This document shows, piece by piece, positions 31,089 to 41,600 of a stretch of 64,000 nucleotides of DNA. The number at the start of each line of letters is the position of its first letter. The stretch's first letter is position 1. The stretch comes from Closterium sp. NIES-65 (lineage: Eukaryota; Streptophyta; Zygnematophyceae; Desmidiales; Closteriaceae), in the NCBI GenBank assembly GCA_948144175.1, contig CANXME010002071.1:310001-374000 (forward strand), given 5' to 3'. The notes beneath the pieces are model-generated. The model was not told where the DNA came from and did no database searches. It was given only the letters and a program-made list of their open reading frames with translations. The position numbers and the translations under genes were made by a program.

Positions 31089-33511
31089 GCGCGCGCGCGC
31101 GTGTACACGCACCATCTCGAAGCCGAAGCTGCCATCGATGAGCAGCAGCACGAGGTCTGCAAACTTGGCCGCATCGAGCATGGCGTGCACGCTGCCGCTG
31201 CACTCAATGAAGAGCAGCCGCCGCTTCTTGCCTGGAGGGGTAAGTGGGAGAGAGGGCGTGAGGAGGAGAAGGTAGGACGGGTAAGAGCATCGAGCATGGT
31301 ATGGTAGCAAGCATGCCCGCATCCAACATGGCATGCACGTTGCTTTCCCTCACAATGCCGCTGCACTCTATGAACAGCAGGCGCCGCTTCTTTCCCGAGT
31401 ATTGGGAGGGAAAGGTGGTAAAACGGCAGAATGAGGCAGGGAACCGGGGGCAATGTAGCAAGCATGCCCGCATCCAACATGGCATGCACGTTGCTTCCGC
31501 ACTCTACAAACAGCAGCCAACGATTCTTGAGGTGTGACAACCCACCTGAGACGACAGTGATGGGTCCCTTAACGTCTGGAATGTTGTTCTTGGTGTAGTG
31601 CTTTATCAGCGAGCGGATGAGCGTCGTCTTGCCCACCTGCCATACAGGGGCGGATTAGAACACAGAGAAAGGATATGAATGAGTTTCAGGGCGTCTCAAA
31701 TCCAGAGACAACAGATACAAGGCTCTTGTCTCTAGCGAGCGGTAGTGCCTCCACTGCCAGCCCGTGGCAGCTTCTGCTTTTGAGAATTCTCAAAAGTGAT
31801 TTCAATATAGCTAGCATAATGCCTCCCCTGCCAGCCCGCGGCAGCTTTTGCTTTTGAGAATTCTCAAAAGTGATTTCAATGTAGCTAGGATAATGCCTCC
31901 ACTGCCAGCCCGTGGCAGCTCTTGACGCGACTCCAACCAAGCACCAAAGAGAGACAACCGTAACCGTTACAGGGTTCTTGACTTGACCATGCGTAGTGCC
32001 TCCAATGCATGTCCGTGGCAGCAGCACTTGGCACGTGGATGCGATGCACTCGAGCAACCATGCTTTTTGAGTCGACTCAAAAGCAGACTTGGCACGTAGA
32101 TGCACTCGAGCAACCACTCACCTTGGGGGACCCTGCACCAGCACCACGAACGGTGGTGGTTCCAGTGCCTGTGCGCGCGTGGCAGCAGCGCTGGGCGCAT
32201 GCATGCATGCGCCGCTGCTGCATGTGCACCACAGCCTTTCATAAACACACTCTCACACACAACAAACACCACAGCAAATCACTCACCTTGGGAGGACCCT
32301 GCACCAGCACCACGAAAGGAGGTGGTTCCAATGCCTGTGCGCGCGTGGCAGCGGCACTGGGCGCGTGCATGCGCGTCCCTTATTCTCACCTTGGGAGGAC
32401 CCTGCACAAGCACCACGAACGGAGGTGGTTCCAGCGCCTGTGCGCGTGTGGCAGCAGCACTGGGCGCGTGCATGCGCCGCTGCTGCAGCTCCACCCGCCT
32501 CGCCACCTGTAGCTTGGCTCGACGCGACGAGCGGAAAGCAAACGCCTGGCAGGTGGGGAAGAGTTACAGGGGAGAGGGAGCGGACATGAGGGGAGGGGAG
32601 GGAGAGAGAGGATACAAAGCTTTAGGACACCAGGGTAGAAAGGAGGGAAGGGAAGGCGCAGCTGCTGCTGCTGCTGCAGCTCCCCCGCCTCGCAATCTGC
32701 AGCTTCACTCGGCGGCGCGACGAGCGAGCGAAAATGTAAACGCCAGGCAGGTTTAAGCGAGAGCCAGCAGCAAACAGAAGGTCAAACGGTGTCTGCTGCG
32801 GAGTTGAAAACTCAGGGTACAGGGTACAAGGTTTAAGCACGAGGCAACTTCCATCTGTAGTAGCCAGGTTGCTTGTGGTAGACACGAACACATAAGGACG
32901 AACGTTGCGACGTAGCCATCGCGGGGCGTGGCACGTAATCACAAGGTAAATCGAACCCTCTCTCTCTCCTGGGCTGAGCATACGAACCCCGGGTTATAAC
33001 ATACTACCCCGACATAAGTCTATTCCAGTCTTCGACTAAGCCTGGAATCGTCTTACTCGCGAGCACTCGCGAGCTCTTATCCGTCCTCACTCCGCATGAT
33101 GCTATCAAACCTGATTCTATTCCTCCTCGCATGCTTCGAGGTACTAATGCACGTGTCCCTGAGGTAGCTGCTTAGGTGCTTACTCGGGAGTTCTCGCGTT
33201 CCTCCGCGTCGTCGTCCACGCCGCGTTTCTTCTTATCTTTCTCCTTCTAAACCCAAAATCTCCCTCTTAGCTAACAAGTTGGTGCTTACGCGCGGGTTCT
33301 CGCGTTCCTCCGCGTCGTCGTCCACGCCGCGTTTCTTCTTATCCTTCTCCTTCTTGCGCTCCGCCGCCGGCCCTGACCGCGCTGCGCGATGACTCTTCTT
33401 ATCCGCGTCCTGCAACGACACGGACGAGCCACCGCCGCCACCCGCGGCGGCAGCAGCGGCTGCCATCGCCTTCCCCGCGCGTCCTCCAGGAACAACGTCT
33501 GAACGTGCCAT
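21036..33511 (-). CDS. BMS1: Ribosome biogenesis GTPase BMS1
   Basis: Nucleolar GTPase of the small-subunit processome (40S assembly). About 13 exons: 33511-33290, 32545-32390, 31636-31546, 31231-31113, 29658-29468, 28489 to about 26400, about 26020-25913, 25543-25325, 24858-24607, 23694-23485, 22213-21974, 21609-21403, 21245-21036. The P-loop [20 protein letters not shown] is split by an intron after GPPK. Then come [76 protein letters not shown] and [15 protein letters not shown]. The acidic middle exon, with a poly-Glu run, ends [13 protein letters not shown] and [16 protein letters not shown]. The C-terminal domain has [77 protein letters not shown] and [11 protein letters not shown]. Exon 6/7 borders are uncertain. 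Nearly every intron contains partial copies of the next or previous exon. The estimated length, about 1,400 aa, exceeds Arabidopsis BMS1 mainly through the acidic exon. Confidence 0.95.
22489..22785 (-). repeat. 33-bp tandem array (9 units) made from the start of a BMS1 exon
   Basis: Nine exact 33-bp units end in a longer copy of the BMS1 exon whose working version starts at 22213. On the minus strand each encodes [11 protein letters not shown], and each junction reads GGACAG/GCTCTG like an acceptor. Since 33 is a multiple of three, the array plus the copy reading on through [16 protein letters not shown] is open in one frame. Confidence 0.93.
23866..24307 (-). repeat. 17-bp tandem array (26 units) at a copied BMS1 acceptor
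   Basis: Twenty-six 17-bp units (plus strand gacgcctgggtagaatg, few variants). On the minus strand each reads TCTACCCAG/GCGTCC, the same as the acceptor and first codons of the BMS1 exon at 23694. It adjoins a second copy of that exon start at 23787-23877. Confidence 0.93.
26098..26172. repeat. GGAGGGAA microrepeat in a BMS1 intron
   Basis: Eight-base purine units in tandem between the acidic exon and the next exon. Non-coding. Confidence 0.8.
27192..27282 (-). repeat. Trinucleotide run encoding poly-Glu in the BMS1 acidic exon
   Basis: An almost pure (TCC/CTC)n run on the plus strand gives a stretch of more than 25 Glu on the coding strand, inside the acidic region typical of BMS1. The opposite strand is open as poly-Ser, which is a shadow. 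Confidence 0.9.
28857..29037. repeat. 29-bp minisatellite (6 units) in BMS1 intron 5
   Basis: Units of the type gagagagaggccaaggag recur at a 29-bp spacing (28871, 28900, 28929, 28958, 28987, 29016). They lie directly beside a partial copy of the start of the large BMS1 exon (about 28765-28856). Confidence 0.9.
30147..30168. repeat. Perfect 22-bp palindrome (GAATTC centre)
   Basis: Its core is TTTTGAGAATTCTCAAAA, perfect over 22 bp. It is flanked by the 12-bp direct repeat cacgcccatgac, part of the copied BMS1 exon 5. Confidence 0.9.
30193..30222. repeat. Perfect 30-bp palindrome (GACGTC centre)
   Basis: The core TTTTGAGACGTCTCAAAA extends with GAAGTG/CACTTC arms to 30 bp without mismatch. 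It is flanked by copies of gcccatgac from BMS1 exon 5. Confidence 0.92.
30411..30890. repeat. 20-bp minisatellite (24 units) in BMS1 intron 4
   Basis: Units of gacatgcgctcacacacacg (variants gcact, tacatg) repeat with exact 20-bp spacing. Long His/Thr-rich open frames across it are repeat artefacts. The telomere-like look is superficial: the unit is not TTTAGGG. Confidence 0.95.
30958..30977. repeat. 20-bp palindrome (GGCGCC centre, one mismatch)
   Basis: TTTTTGAGGC and its near complement GCCTAAAAAA lie between two copies of gtcaatcagcagc, a fragment of the BMS1 exon encoding LLLIDGS. Confidence 0.8.
31040..31106. repeat. CA/CG dinucleotide tract beside a BMS1 donor
   Basis: Alternating purine-pyrimidine (CA)n with (GC)n blocks begins a few bases downstream of the BMS1 exon 4 donor on the minus strand. 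It has potential to form Z-DNA. Confidence 0.85.
31777..31796. repeat. Perfect 20-bp palindrome, first of a tandem pair
   Basis: CTTTTGAGAATTCTCAAAAG. It lies inside a 74-bp unit (with ctgccagcccg[ct]ggcagct) that recurs with the palindrome at 31851-31870. Confidence 0.9.
31851..31870. repeat. Perfect 20-bp palindrome, second of a tandem pair
   Basis: Identical to the palindrome 74 bp upstream, showing that palindrome and flank were duplicated together. Confidence 0.9.
32062..32084. repeat. 23-bp near-palindrome (GTCGAC centre)
   Basis: GCTTTTTGAGTCGACTCAAAAGC, perfect apart from one extra T. It separates two copies of a segment containing gcactcgagcaacca beside the copied BMS1 exon 2 end. 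Confidence 0.85.
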
Positions 33512-33597
33512 GGTGTCAAGGAGAGATCACAAAACATGTTTCATCATAGGTTTCATTCTTAATTTGCTCCATAATTATCCGTTCACGTGGATTGCGT

Positions 33598-33668
33598 GCC
33601 GATTTAGCTCAGTGGTAGAGCGCGTGGCTTTTAACCACGTGGCCGTGGGTTCGATCCCCACAATCGGC
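33598..33668 (+). tRNA. tRNA-Lys (anticodon TTT)
   Basis: A 71-nt cloverleaf with perfect acceptor pairing (GCCGATT/AATCGGC), D arm GCTCAGTGGTAGAGC, anticodon arm CGTGG-CTTTTAA-CCACG (anticodon TTT), and T arm GTGGG-TTCGATC-CCCAC. It is divergent from BMS1, whose ATG lies 86 bp to the left. A T-run follows only about 95 bp downstream. Confidence 0.96.
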
Positions 33669-33807
33669 GTATTGAGCACGACAATGAAAGAATGTGTGTA
33701 AAGTTCAAAACCAGATGAACGAATTGTCCAGGAAACCATGTGTTTCATAACGGTTTTGTTGATTTTTTTTAGCATTTACGAATTGCGCAGTGCGGTACTC
33801 TTGAACG

Positions 33808-34580
33808 ATGTTGTCTTCAACGGTGTTTTGAACAACAATGTTCCACACCCTGAGATCCATAACCTATCCTGCTTTTCAATTCCACCTTCTCCTACCCCCT
33901 AAAAGTCGTTGTTACTCTTAACAATCTGTTGGTGGTGTACCTCTTCCTGCCTCCATAGTCAAACCCCCTTCCTTCTTAACTTTCTCGACCTCGCTCTAGC
34001 CTAGCTCCTAAGCTACTAAGCAAAGCACAATTTTGACATGGTATCAAGGCCTTAGGCTTACGCCACTACGATCCAAATATGGCGCCTGCCTCGCTAACCT
34101 CGTCGTACAGTACCACGATTCCATCGTCGCTGCCGCACTGACTTGCCACGCAGGCCCTGCTTGCCTCGTGGCGACAGCGAGATATGCGCAGCGCTTCATC
34201 AGCTCCATCGCACCCTCCTGTAGACTCGTCGCGCCCCAGGAACGGCCTTTTCGTGACCCAAGCAGCGGCCCCTGTTGAGCCCTAGAATCGACCCTGCCGG
34301 CCCCGTCGGCCCACTCCCGCATTGCCCCATCGACCCCGCTGTTTCGGTGCCTGCAGCTACTGCTTGCTGCTTCCACAACTGCAGTTGTCGTGCCTGTTGC
34401 TGCCACGCCTTCGCAGTTGCACTTCCACCTGCCGCACCTACGCTAGCAGCTGTTATACCCCATTTCAAATATTCGTGCTGATCCATCGTCCCCGCTCCTC
34501 CAAAGTCCCTCCTCTGCTATGTTCTTGTCCTCACACATAGCTCCGAAAACGGTCGCATACGTTCGCTCACCAGCTCAAAG
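33808..34580 (+). mobile_element. Remnant of a copia-type LTR element (LTR end, primer site, gag start)
   Basis: Sequence ending ttttgaca at 34038 is followed at once by tggtatcaaggc, a primer-binding site of the initiator-tRNA type used by plant copia elements. About 40 bp further a short gag-like start (MAPASLTSSYS) appears. The left border of the LTR is uncertain. The element is broken and truncated, and the satellite array follows. A fossil. Confidence 0.6.
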
Positions 34581-35571
34581 GTGTCCGCCTCGCATGGGTA
34601 AAACCGTGGCAGCGCCTGCAACCTCTAGATGCATGTCTAGGCCTATTGCCAAGCCAGCAAGGACGTGGGAGGGTTGCGAGCATCATTGGTCATCGGCGCC
34701 CGCGAATGAAGAGCGCCCATTGCACTTCCTCCACATGTGCGGATCCTTGCGCATTTTGAGGTTGGAAGCATTCGTTCCGAGCGTTTCTCTTCCACCGGGT
34801 CAGGTAGCTGCGCTTCTCTGGGCCTATTACCAAGCCAGCAAGGGCGTGGGAGGGTTGCGAGCATCATTAGTCATCGGCGCTCGCGAACGAAGAGTGCCTG
34901 CTGCACGTCCTGTATATGTGCGGATCCCTTTCGCTCGTTCCGATTGCTACTCTTCCACCGGGTTCCGTGGCTGCGCTTCTCTGGGCCTATTGCAAAGCCA
35001 GCAAGGGCGTGGGAGGGTTGTGAGCATCATAAGTCAATGGCGCTTGCAAATAAAGAGCGCCCGCCGCACTTCCTCAACATGTGCGGATCCTTGCGCGTTT
35101 TGAGGGTGGAAGCGTTCGTTACGAGCGTTTTTCTTCCACAGGGTCATTTGGCTGCGCTTGTTTGGGCCTATTGCCAAGCCAGTAAGGGCGTGGGAGGGTT
35201 GCGAGCATCATTGGTCATCGGCGCTCGCGAATGAAGAGCGCCCGCTAAACATCCTACACATGTGTGGAACCTTGCACGTTTTGAGGCTAGAAGCGCTCGT
35301 TCCGAGCATTTTTCTCCCACCGCGTCACGTGGTTGCGCTTCTTTGGGCCAATTGCAAAGCCAGCAAGGGTGTGGGAGGGTTGTGAGCATCATTAGTCATT
35401 GGCACTCGCAAATGAAGAGCGCCCGCCGCACTTTCTCCATATGTGCGGATCCTAGCGCGTTTTGAGGGTGAAAGCGCTCGTTCCGAGCATTTTCTTCCAC
35501 TAGGTCACGTGGCTGTGCTTGTCTGGGCCTATTGCCAAGCCAGCAAGGGCGCGGGAGGGTTTGTAAGAATG

Positions 35572-35703
35572 TCGATGTTTGTCTAGCCTGCAGTGGGGTA
35601 CTCTATAGCGAGTACAACCCAATTAGGGTTCCTATATGTATCTCAACTGCTGCTAGTGAAAACCCCTCTTTCATGTTTATCGTTTTAGCATGCTGTTTCG
35701 ACA
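35572..35703 (+). mobile_element. Solo LTR, copia type (132 bp)
   Basis: Begins TGTAAGAATG, ends TTTCGACA, and is flanked by the 5-bp target duplication GGGTT (35567-35571 and 35704-35708). It shares gtggggtactctatagcgag and acaacccaattagggt with the other copia LTRs in the window. A fossil left by LTR-LTR recombination. Confidence 0.88.
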
Positions 35704-36781
35704 GGGTTCCGAGCATAATTGGTCATCGGTGCTCGCGAATGAAGAGCGCCCGCTGAACTTCCTGCATGTGCAGATCATTATGCGTAGTGAGGCTAGAAGC
35801 GCTCGTTTCGAGCGAATTTCTTCCACTAGGTCACGAAGCTGCGCTTCTCTGAACCTATTTCCAAGCCAGTAAGGGCGTGGGAGGGTTGCAAGCATCATTA
35901 GTCATCGGCGCTCGCGAATGAAAAGCGCTCGTTGCACTTTCTCCACATGTGCGGATCCTTGCGCGTTTTGAGGCTGGAAGAGCTCGTTCCCAGCGTTTTT
36001 CTTCCACCGAGTCACGTGGCTGCGCTTTCCTGGGCCTATTGCCAAGCCAGCAAGGGCGTGGGAGGGTTGTGAGCATCATTGGTCATCGGCGCTCGCGAAT
36101 GGAGAACGCCTGCTGAACTTCCTGCACATGTGCGGATCCCTTTCGCGTTTTGAGGCTAGAAGCGCTCGTTCCGAGTGTTTTTCTCCCACCGGGTCACGTG
36201 GCTGCGCTTCTCTGGGCCTATTGCCAAGCCAGCAAGGGCGTGGGAGGGTTGCGAGCATCATTAGACATCGGCGCTCGCGAATGAAGAGCGCCCGCCGCAC
36301 TTCCTCCACATGTGCAGATCCTTGCGCGTTTTGAGGGTGGAAGCACTCGTTCCGAGCGTTTTTCTTCCACCGCGTCCCGTGGCTGCGCTTGTGTGGGCAT
36401 ATTGTCAAGCCAGCATGGGCGTGGGAAGGTTGCGAGCATCATTGGTCATCGGCGCTCGTGAATGAAGATCCCCCGCTGCATTGCCTCCATATGTGTGGAT
36501 CCTTGCGTGTTCGGAGGTTGGAAGCGCTCGTTACAAGGGTTTTCTTAAGCCGTGTCCCGTGGCTGCGCTTGTCTGGGCACATTGCCAAGCCAGCAAGGGC
36601 GTAGGAGGGTTGCGAGCATCATTGGCCATCGGCGCTCGCGTCTGAAGAGCGCCCGCAGCACTTCCTGCACATGTGTGGACCCTTGCGCGATTTGAGGCTA
36701 GAAGCGCTCGTTACGATCATTTTTCTTCCACCGGGTCATGTGGCTGCGCTTGTCTCGGCCTATTGCCAAGCCAGCAAGGGC

Positions 36782-36907
36782 TGTCAAACTCATATACTAT
36801 AGTCTGTGTAGGCTGTAGTGGGGTAGACAATATGGGGTACAACACTTCTAGGTTTTCCTACTTTACCCACCTGCTTGCTAGTTCATTTCATTCCTCATTT
36901 CTTCACA
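36782..36907 (+). mobile_element. Solo LTR, related family (126 bp)
   Basis: Begins TGTCAAACTC, ends TTCACA, with target duplication AGGGC (36777-36781 and 36908-36912). It shares a gtgtaggct-tagtggggta segment with neighbouring LTRs but is otherwise diverged. Confidence 0.88.
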
Positions 36908-38668
36908 AGGGCGTGGGAGGGTTACGAGCATCATTGGTCATCGGCGCTCGCGAATGAAGAGCGCCCACAACTTTTCCTCCACAAATGCGGATCCTTGCGC
37001 GTTTTGAGGTTGGAAGCGCTCGTTCCTAGCGCTTTTCTTCCACCGGGTCATGAGGATGCGCTTGTCTCGGCCTACTGCCAAGCCACCAAGGGCGTGGGAG
37101 GGTTGCGAGCAACATGTGTCTTTGGGGCTCGCGAATGAAGAGCGCCCGATGCACTTCCTGCACATGTAAAGATCCCTTCGCGTTTTGAGGTTGGAAGCGC
37201 TCGTTCCGAGTGTTTTTCTCCCACCGGGTCATGTGGCTGCGCTTGTCTGGGCCTATTGCCAAGCCAGCAAGGGCGTGGGAGGGTTGCGAGCATTATTGGT
37301 CATCGGCGCTCGCGAATGAAGAGCGCCTGCTGCACTTCCTGCACATGTGCGGATCCCTTCCGCGTTTCGAGGCTAGAAGCGCTCGTTACGAGCGATTTTC
37401 TCCCACCGGGTCACGTGGCTGCGCTTCTCTGAACCTATTTCCAAGCGAGTAAGGGCGTGGGAGGGTTGCGAGCATCATTAGTCATCGGCGCTCGCGAATG
37501 AAGAGCGCTCGCCGCACTTCATCCACATGTGCGGGTTCTTGTGCATTTTAAGGGTGGAAGCGCTCGTTCCGAGCGTTTTTCTTCCATCGGGTCATGTGGC
37601 TGCCCTTTTCGGGGCCTATTGCCAAGCGAGCAAGGGCATGGGAGGGTTGCGAGCATCATTGGTCATCGGCGCTCGCGAATGAAGAGCGCCCGCTGCACTT
37701 CCTGCACATGTGTGGATCCTTGCGTGTTTTGAGGCTAGAAGCGCTTGCTCCGAGCATTTTTCTTCCACCGGGTCACGCGGCTGCGCTTGTCTAGGCCTAT
37801 TGCCAAGCCAGCAAGTGCGTGGGAGGGTTGCGAGCATCATTAGCAACTGGCGCTCGCGAATGAAGAGCGCCCGCTGCAACTCCCCCTCATGTGCGGATCC
37901 TTTCGTGTTTTGAGGCTAGAAGCGCTCGTTCCGAGCGTTTTTCTTCCACCACGTGGCTGCACTTGTCTTGGCCTATTGCCAAGCCAGCAAGGGCATGGGA
38001 GGTTTGCGAGCATCATTGGTCATCGGCGCTCGCGAATGAAGAGCGCCCGCTGCACTTCCTCCACATGTGTAGATCATTGCGTGTTTTGAGGTTGGAAGCG
38101 CTCGTTACGAGCATGTTTCTTCCACCGGGTCACGTGGCTGCGCTTGTCTGGGCCTATTGGTAAGCTAACAAGGGTGTGGGAGGGTTGCGAGCATCATTGG
38201 TCATCGGCGCTCGGGAATGAAGGGCGCCTGCTGCACTTCCTGCACATGTGTGGATCCTTCCGCGTTTTGAGGCTTGAAGCGCTCGTTCCGAGCGTTTTTC
38301 TCCCACCGGATCACGTGGCTGCGCTTGTCTGGGCGTATTGCCAAGCCAGCAAGGGCGTGGGAGGGTTGCGGGCATCATTAATAATCGGCGCTCGCAAATG
38401 AAGAGCGCCCGCTGCACTCCCTCCACATGTGCGGATCACTGCGCGTTTTGAGGCTAGAAGCGCTCCTTCCGAGCGTTTTTTTCCCACCGGGTCACGTTGT
38501 GAGAATCATAAGCATAGTGAGGAGCCATAGCTAGGGTTAGCTAGCTAGGCAAGAGGGAAATGAAGAAAGGAGGCGTTTTACTAGCAGCAGTTGGGATACA
38601 TATAGCAAACCCTAACTGGGTTGTACTCGCTATAGAGCACCCCACTACAGGTTAGATAATAACATTTG

Positions 38669-41600
38669 TAGAGTGGGGTATCCCATAGGGGGTACAACCC
38701 AATTAGGGTTTCCTATTTGTACTCACTTCGTTCATAGTCATTTCATTCTTGTTCTATTCTTCTCATGGTATCGAGCAGGTTCCCCTGTGGGAACTGTGCT
38801 TAGGGCCCACCACTACGTCGAACTTTTTTTTTTTTTACCCGGAGCGCGCTCCGGGCTCTCTCTCTTACCTCTGTCGACCGGCCCTTAGCCGCCCGCGCGC
38901 CGCCCGTTCAGGCCTCACGCCGCCAGCGCGCCGCCCTAGACGCTAGCGCGCCGCCCGTCCCGGCCCCGTGCAGCCCGCGCGCCGCCCTTAGCAGCCCGCG
39001 CGCCGCCCTTAGCAGCCCGCGCGCCGCCCTAAGCAGCCCGCGCGCCGCCCTCAGCAGCCCGCGCGCCGCTCGCCCGGCCCCAGACCGCCCACGCGCCGTC
39101 CGCGCGCCGCCCTTAGCCGCCCGCGCGCCGCCCGCCAGGCCTCAGGCCGCCCACGCTCCGCCCGCGCGCCGCCCTTAACCGCCCACGTGCCGCCCGTGCG
39201 CTGCCCTTAGCCGCTCGAAGCGCAGCCCGTGAGCCGCCTGTGAGCCGCCCGTGAGCCGCCCGTGCGCCGCCCGTAGCCGCCCGAAGCGCCGCCCGTGAGC
39301 CGCCCGTGAGCCGCCCGTGAGCCGCCCGTGAGCCGCCCGTGAGCCGCCCGTGAGCCACCCGTCAGCCGCCCGTGAGCCGCCCGCGAGCCGCTCGTGAGCC
39401 GTCCGTCCCGGCCCCGAGCCACCCGTGAACCGCCCGTGAGCCGCCTGTGCGCCGCCCGTGAACCGACTGTCCCGGCCCCGAGCCACCCGTGAGCCGCCCA
39501 CCCCGGTCCCGCTCCCAGCCGCCCTCGCGCCACGCTGTACCGGCCCTTCGACGCCCGAGCCGCCCGTGCCACCCGCGTCACCCGAGCCGCCCGAACTGCC
39601 TACGCAGCTGAGGAGCCGAGCTGTCCGAGCCACCCTTGCCGCCCGAGCCGCCCGAGCCGCCTGTACCGCCGAGCGCCCGAGCCGCCCGAGCCGCCCGAGC
39701 CGCCCGAGCCGCCTGAGGAGCCGAGCTGCTGGTCCTGTGGGGCTGCTGTTGCTACTGGACCGGCAAAGCTGCTGTGTTGCCGTGTTGCTGTGCTGCTGAG
39801 CTGCCTGACCCGTCCTGTCTGGTGAGCACAGCTCCACTGCTACTCCGTACCCCTTCCCGCACTACTTGCACTGCTAGTCTGTCGTCATGGCTACCCCTAG
39901 TGTCCTAGCTTTTGACGCTGAGGGTCGCGCCATTGATTTTAAGGTCTGGGTCGACGACCTGCAGCTGTTCTTACAGTGCGACAGGGCAGACGGTCTTTCT
40001 CTCTTTGACCTCACCTCTGGCGCCGTCCCTGCCCCTGCTGCTGATGCTGACGCCACTGTTCGCTCACAGTGGGCCACCCGCGATGCTGCTGCACGTCTTG
40101 CTGTGCGTCGCCACCTGCCTACCGCTGAGCGCGCGCACTTTAGCCAGTACAAGAGTGCCCAGACCTTGTATGACGCTGTAGTTGCGCGCTACTCCTCCCC
40201 TGCCACTGCTGCACTGAGCCGCCTCATGCTCCCCTTCCTCTTCCCTGACCTTGCCGCCTTTTCCACTGTCGCTGATCTTATTACGCACCTCCGCACTAGT
40301 GACACTCGCTACCGCGCTGCGCTTCCTGCTGACTTCTGCGCCAAGAACCCCCCCCCCCATGTACATCACTCTCTACTTTTTAGTCACTCGCCTCCCTGAC
40401 TCCCTTCGTGTAGTCCGGGACCACTTCCTCGCGGTCTGTCCCACCACCCTCACAGTCGACAGCCTCGAGAAGGCCCTCCTAGCGGCGGAGAAGAGCATAG
40501 TCGCTGTAGGAGCCTCTCGAGGTGACCCCCGCGCCCCCATCTTTGAGGGGTGTTCTCCTTCCCCTCTCTTGCCCTCTGTTGCCTCTGCCGCTGCGGCCGA
40601 CCTCGTTGGTCTTGAGTCGGTCGGTGCGGCGTCTGCCCCTAGCGGGAGACGCCGCTCTGGCAAGGGCAAGGGGGGCAAGGGAGCGGGTGGAGCTAGCGGG
40701 GGTGGTGGAGGTGGAGGTGGAGGCGGCGGAGGGAGTGGGGGTGGCGGTGGAGGGGGTGGCGGGGGTGGGGGTGCTAGTGGCGGCAGTGGAGGAAGGGGTA
40801 GCGGCGGCGGTGGTGGTGGGAGCGGAGGTGGCGGAGGCGGTGGCGGTGGAGGCGGAGGCGGGGGCGGTGGAGGCGGAGGCGGGGGTGGCGGTGGTGGAGG
40901 TGGTCGGAGTGGCACTTCGCAGCGGAGCAGCACTGGGGGTGGTCAGCGCCAGCAGCAGCAGCGTTCTCGCGACATTTCCACCCCTCAGCAGCTCCGTGAT
41001 TGGTACACGCAGCGTCAGCGTGGTGGGGGTTTTGGTCCCTGCACCTACGTTCTTCGCACTGGCGACCGCGCTGGAGAGCGTGGTGGGGGTACCCACACCG
41101 CCCAGCGCTGCTTTGGCCGCTTGACGGACGCTTGGCGCCAGCAGTTCCCGGAGGCCGCGGAGATCCCCCGCTGGGGAGAGCTGTCTAGGGCTGGTGTAGC
41201 TATCTTTGATCTTGACTTTGATGCTATCCTTGCTGCCATGTATGCTGTGACCATTAGTGATGAGGGTGACTGTTACCGGTGTTTCCCGCCCGACCCGGGC
41301 ATTGGTACTACTGCTCTAGGTGCCAGCGAGGCTTCTGCTCTAGGTGCCTGTGCGTCTGTGCTCTCAGGTACTGGTGAGGCTGCTCTCTCACGCACTAGTG
41401 AGTCTGCGCTCTCAGGTACTGCTTCGGCTTCGGCCTCCCACACCTTCACCCTTGACTCTGGAGCTTCTCGCTCCTTCTTTCGGGACCGCACCACCCTCAC
41501 GCCGCTTAGTCGGCCGGTTGCGGTGTCCCTGCTAACCCCTCTGGGGGTCCTGTTCTGTCCGCTTCTCCACAGTCCTCCCGTGTCCTGCGGCTCCCTCTGG

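Larger units (their letters stand above)
34637..38492 (+). repeat. 181-bp satellite, array 1 (about 20 units)
   Basis: Tandem 181-bp units with landmarks ggcctattgccaagccagca, gtgggagggttgcgagcatc, gcacttcctgcacatgtgcg and gttttgaggctagaagcgct. Units differ by scattered substitutions. Each has two hairpins: GGCGCTC/GAGCGCC with a 9-nt loop, and CGCTCG/CGAGCG with a 3-nt loop followed by TTTTT. Because 181 is not a multiple of three, 60-110-aa open frames change register from unit to unit and are not genes. Two solo LTRs interrupt the array. Confidence 0.95.

Noticed and set aside
35572-36907. Full LTR elements at the two short insertions in array 1
   Set aside because: Each has a single LTR with its own target duplication and no internal DNA, so they are solo LTRs.
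34637-38492. Many 60-120-aa open frames read as a multigene family
   Set aside because: They occur on both strands at satellite spacing. The 181-bp unit shifts frame each time, and no known domain or start context is present.
34637-38492. Hairpin plus TTTTT in each satellite unit as a transcription terminator
   Set aside because: The shape recalls a bacterial or Pol III terminator, but there is no RNA gene upstream in the unit and no recognisable A or B box. It is kept only as a structural observation.
38880-39837. Ala/Gly/Arg-rich frame on the minus strand
   Set aside because: Low-complexity complement of the copia leader repeats.
40680-40910. Glycine-rich structural protein gene
   Set aside because: It is the simple-sequence part of the copia gag region, not an independent gene.
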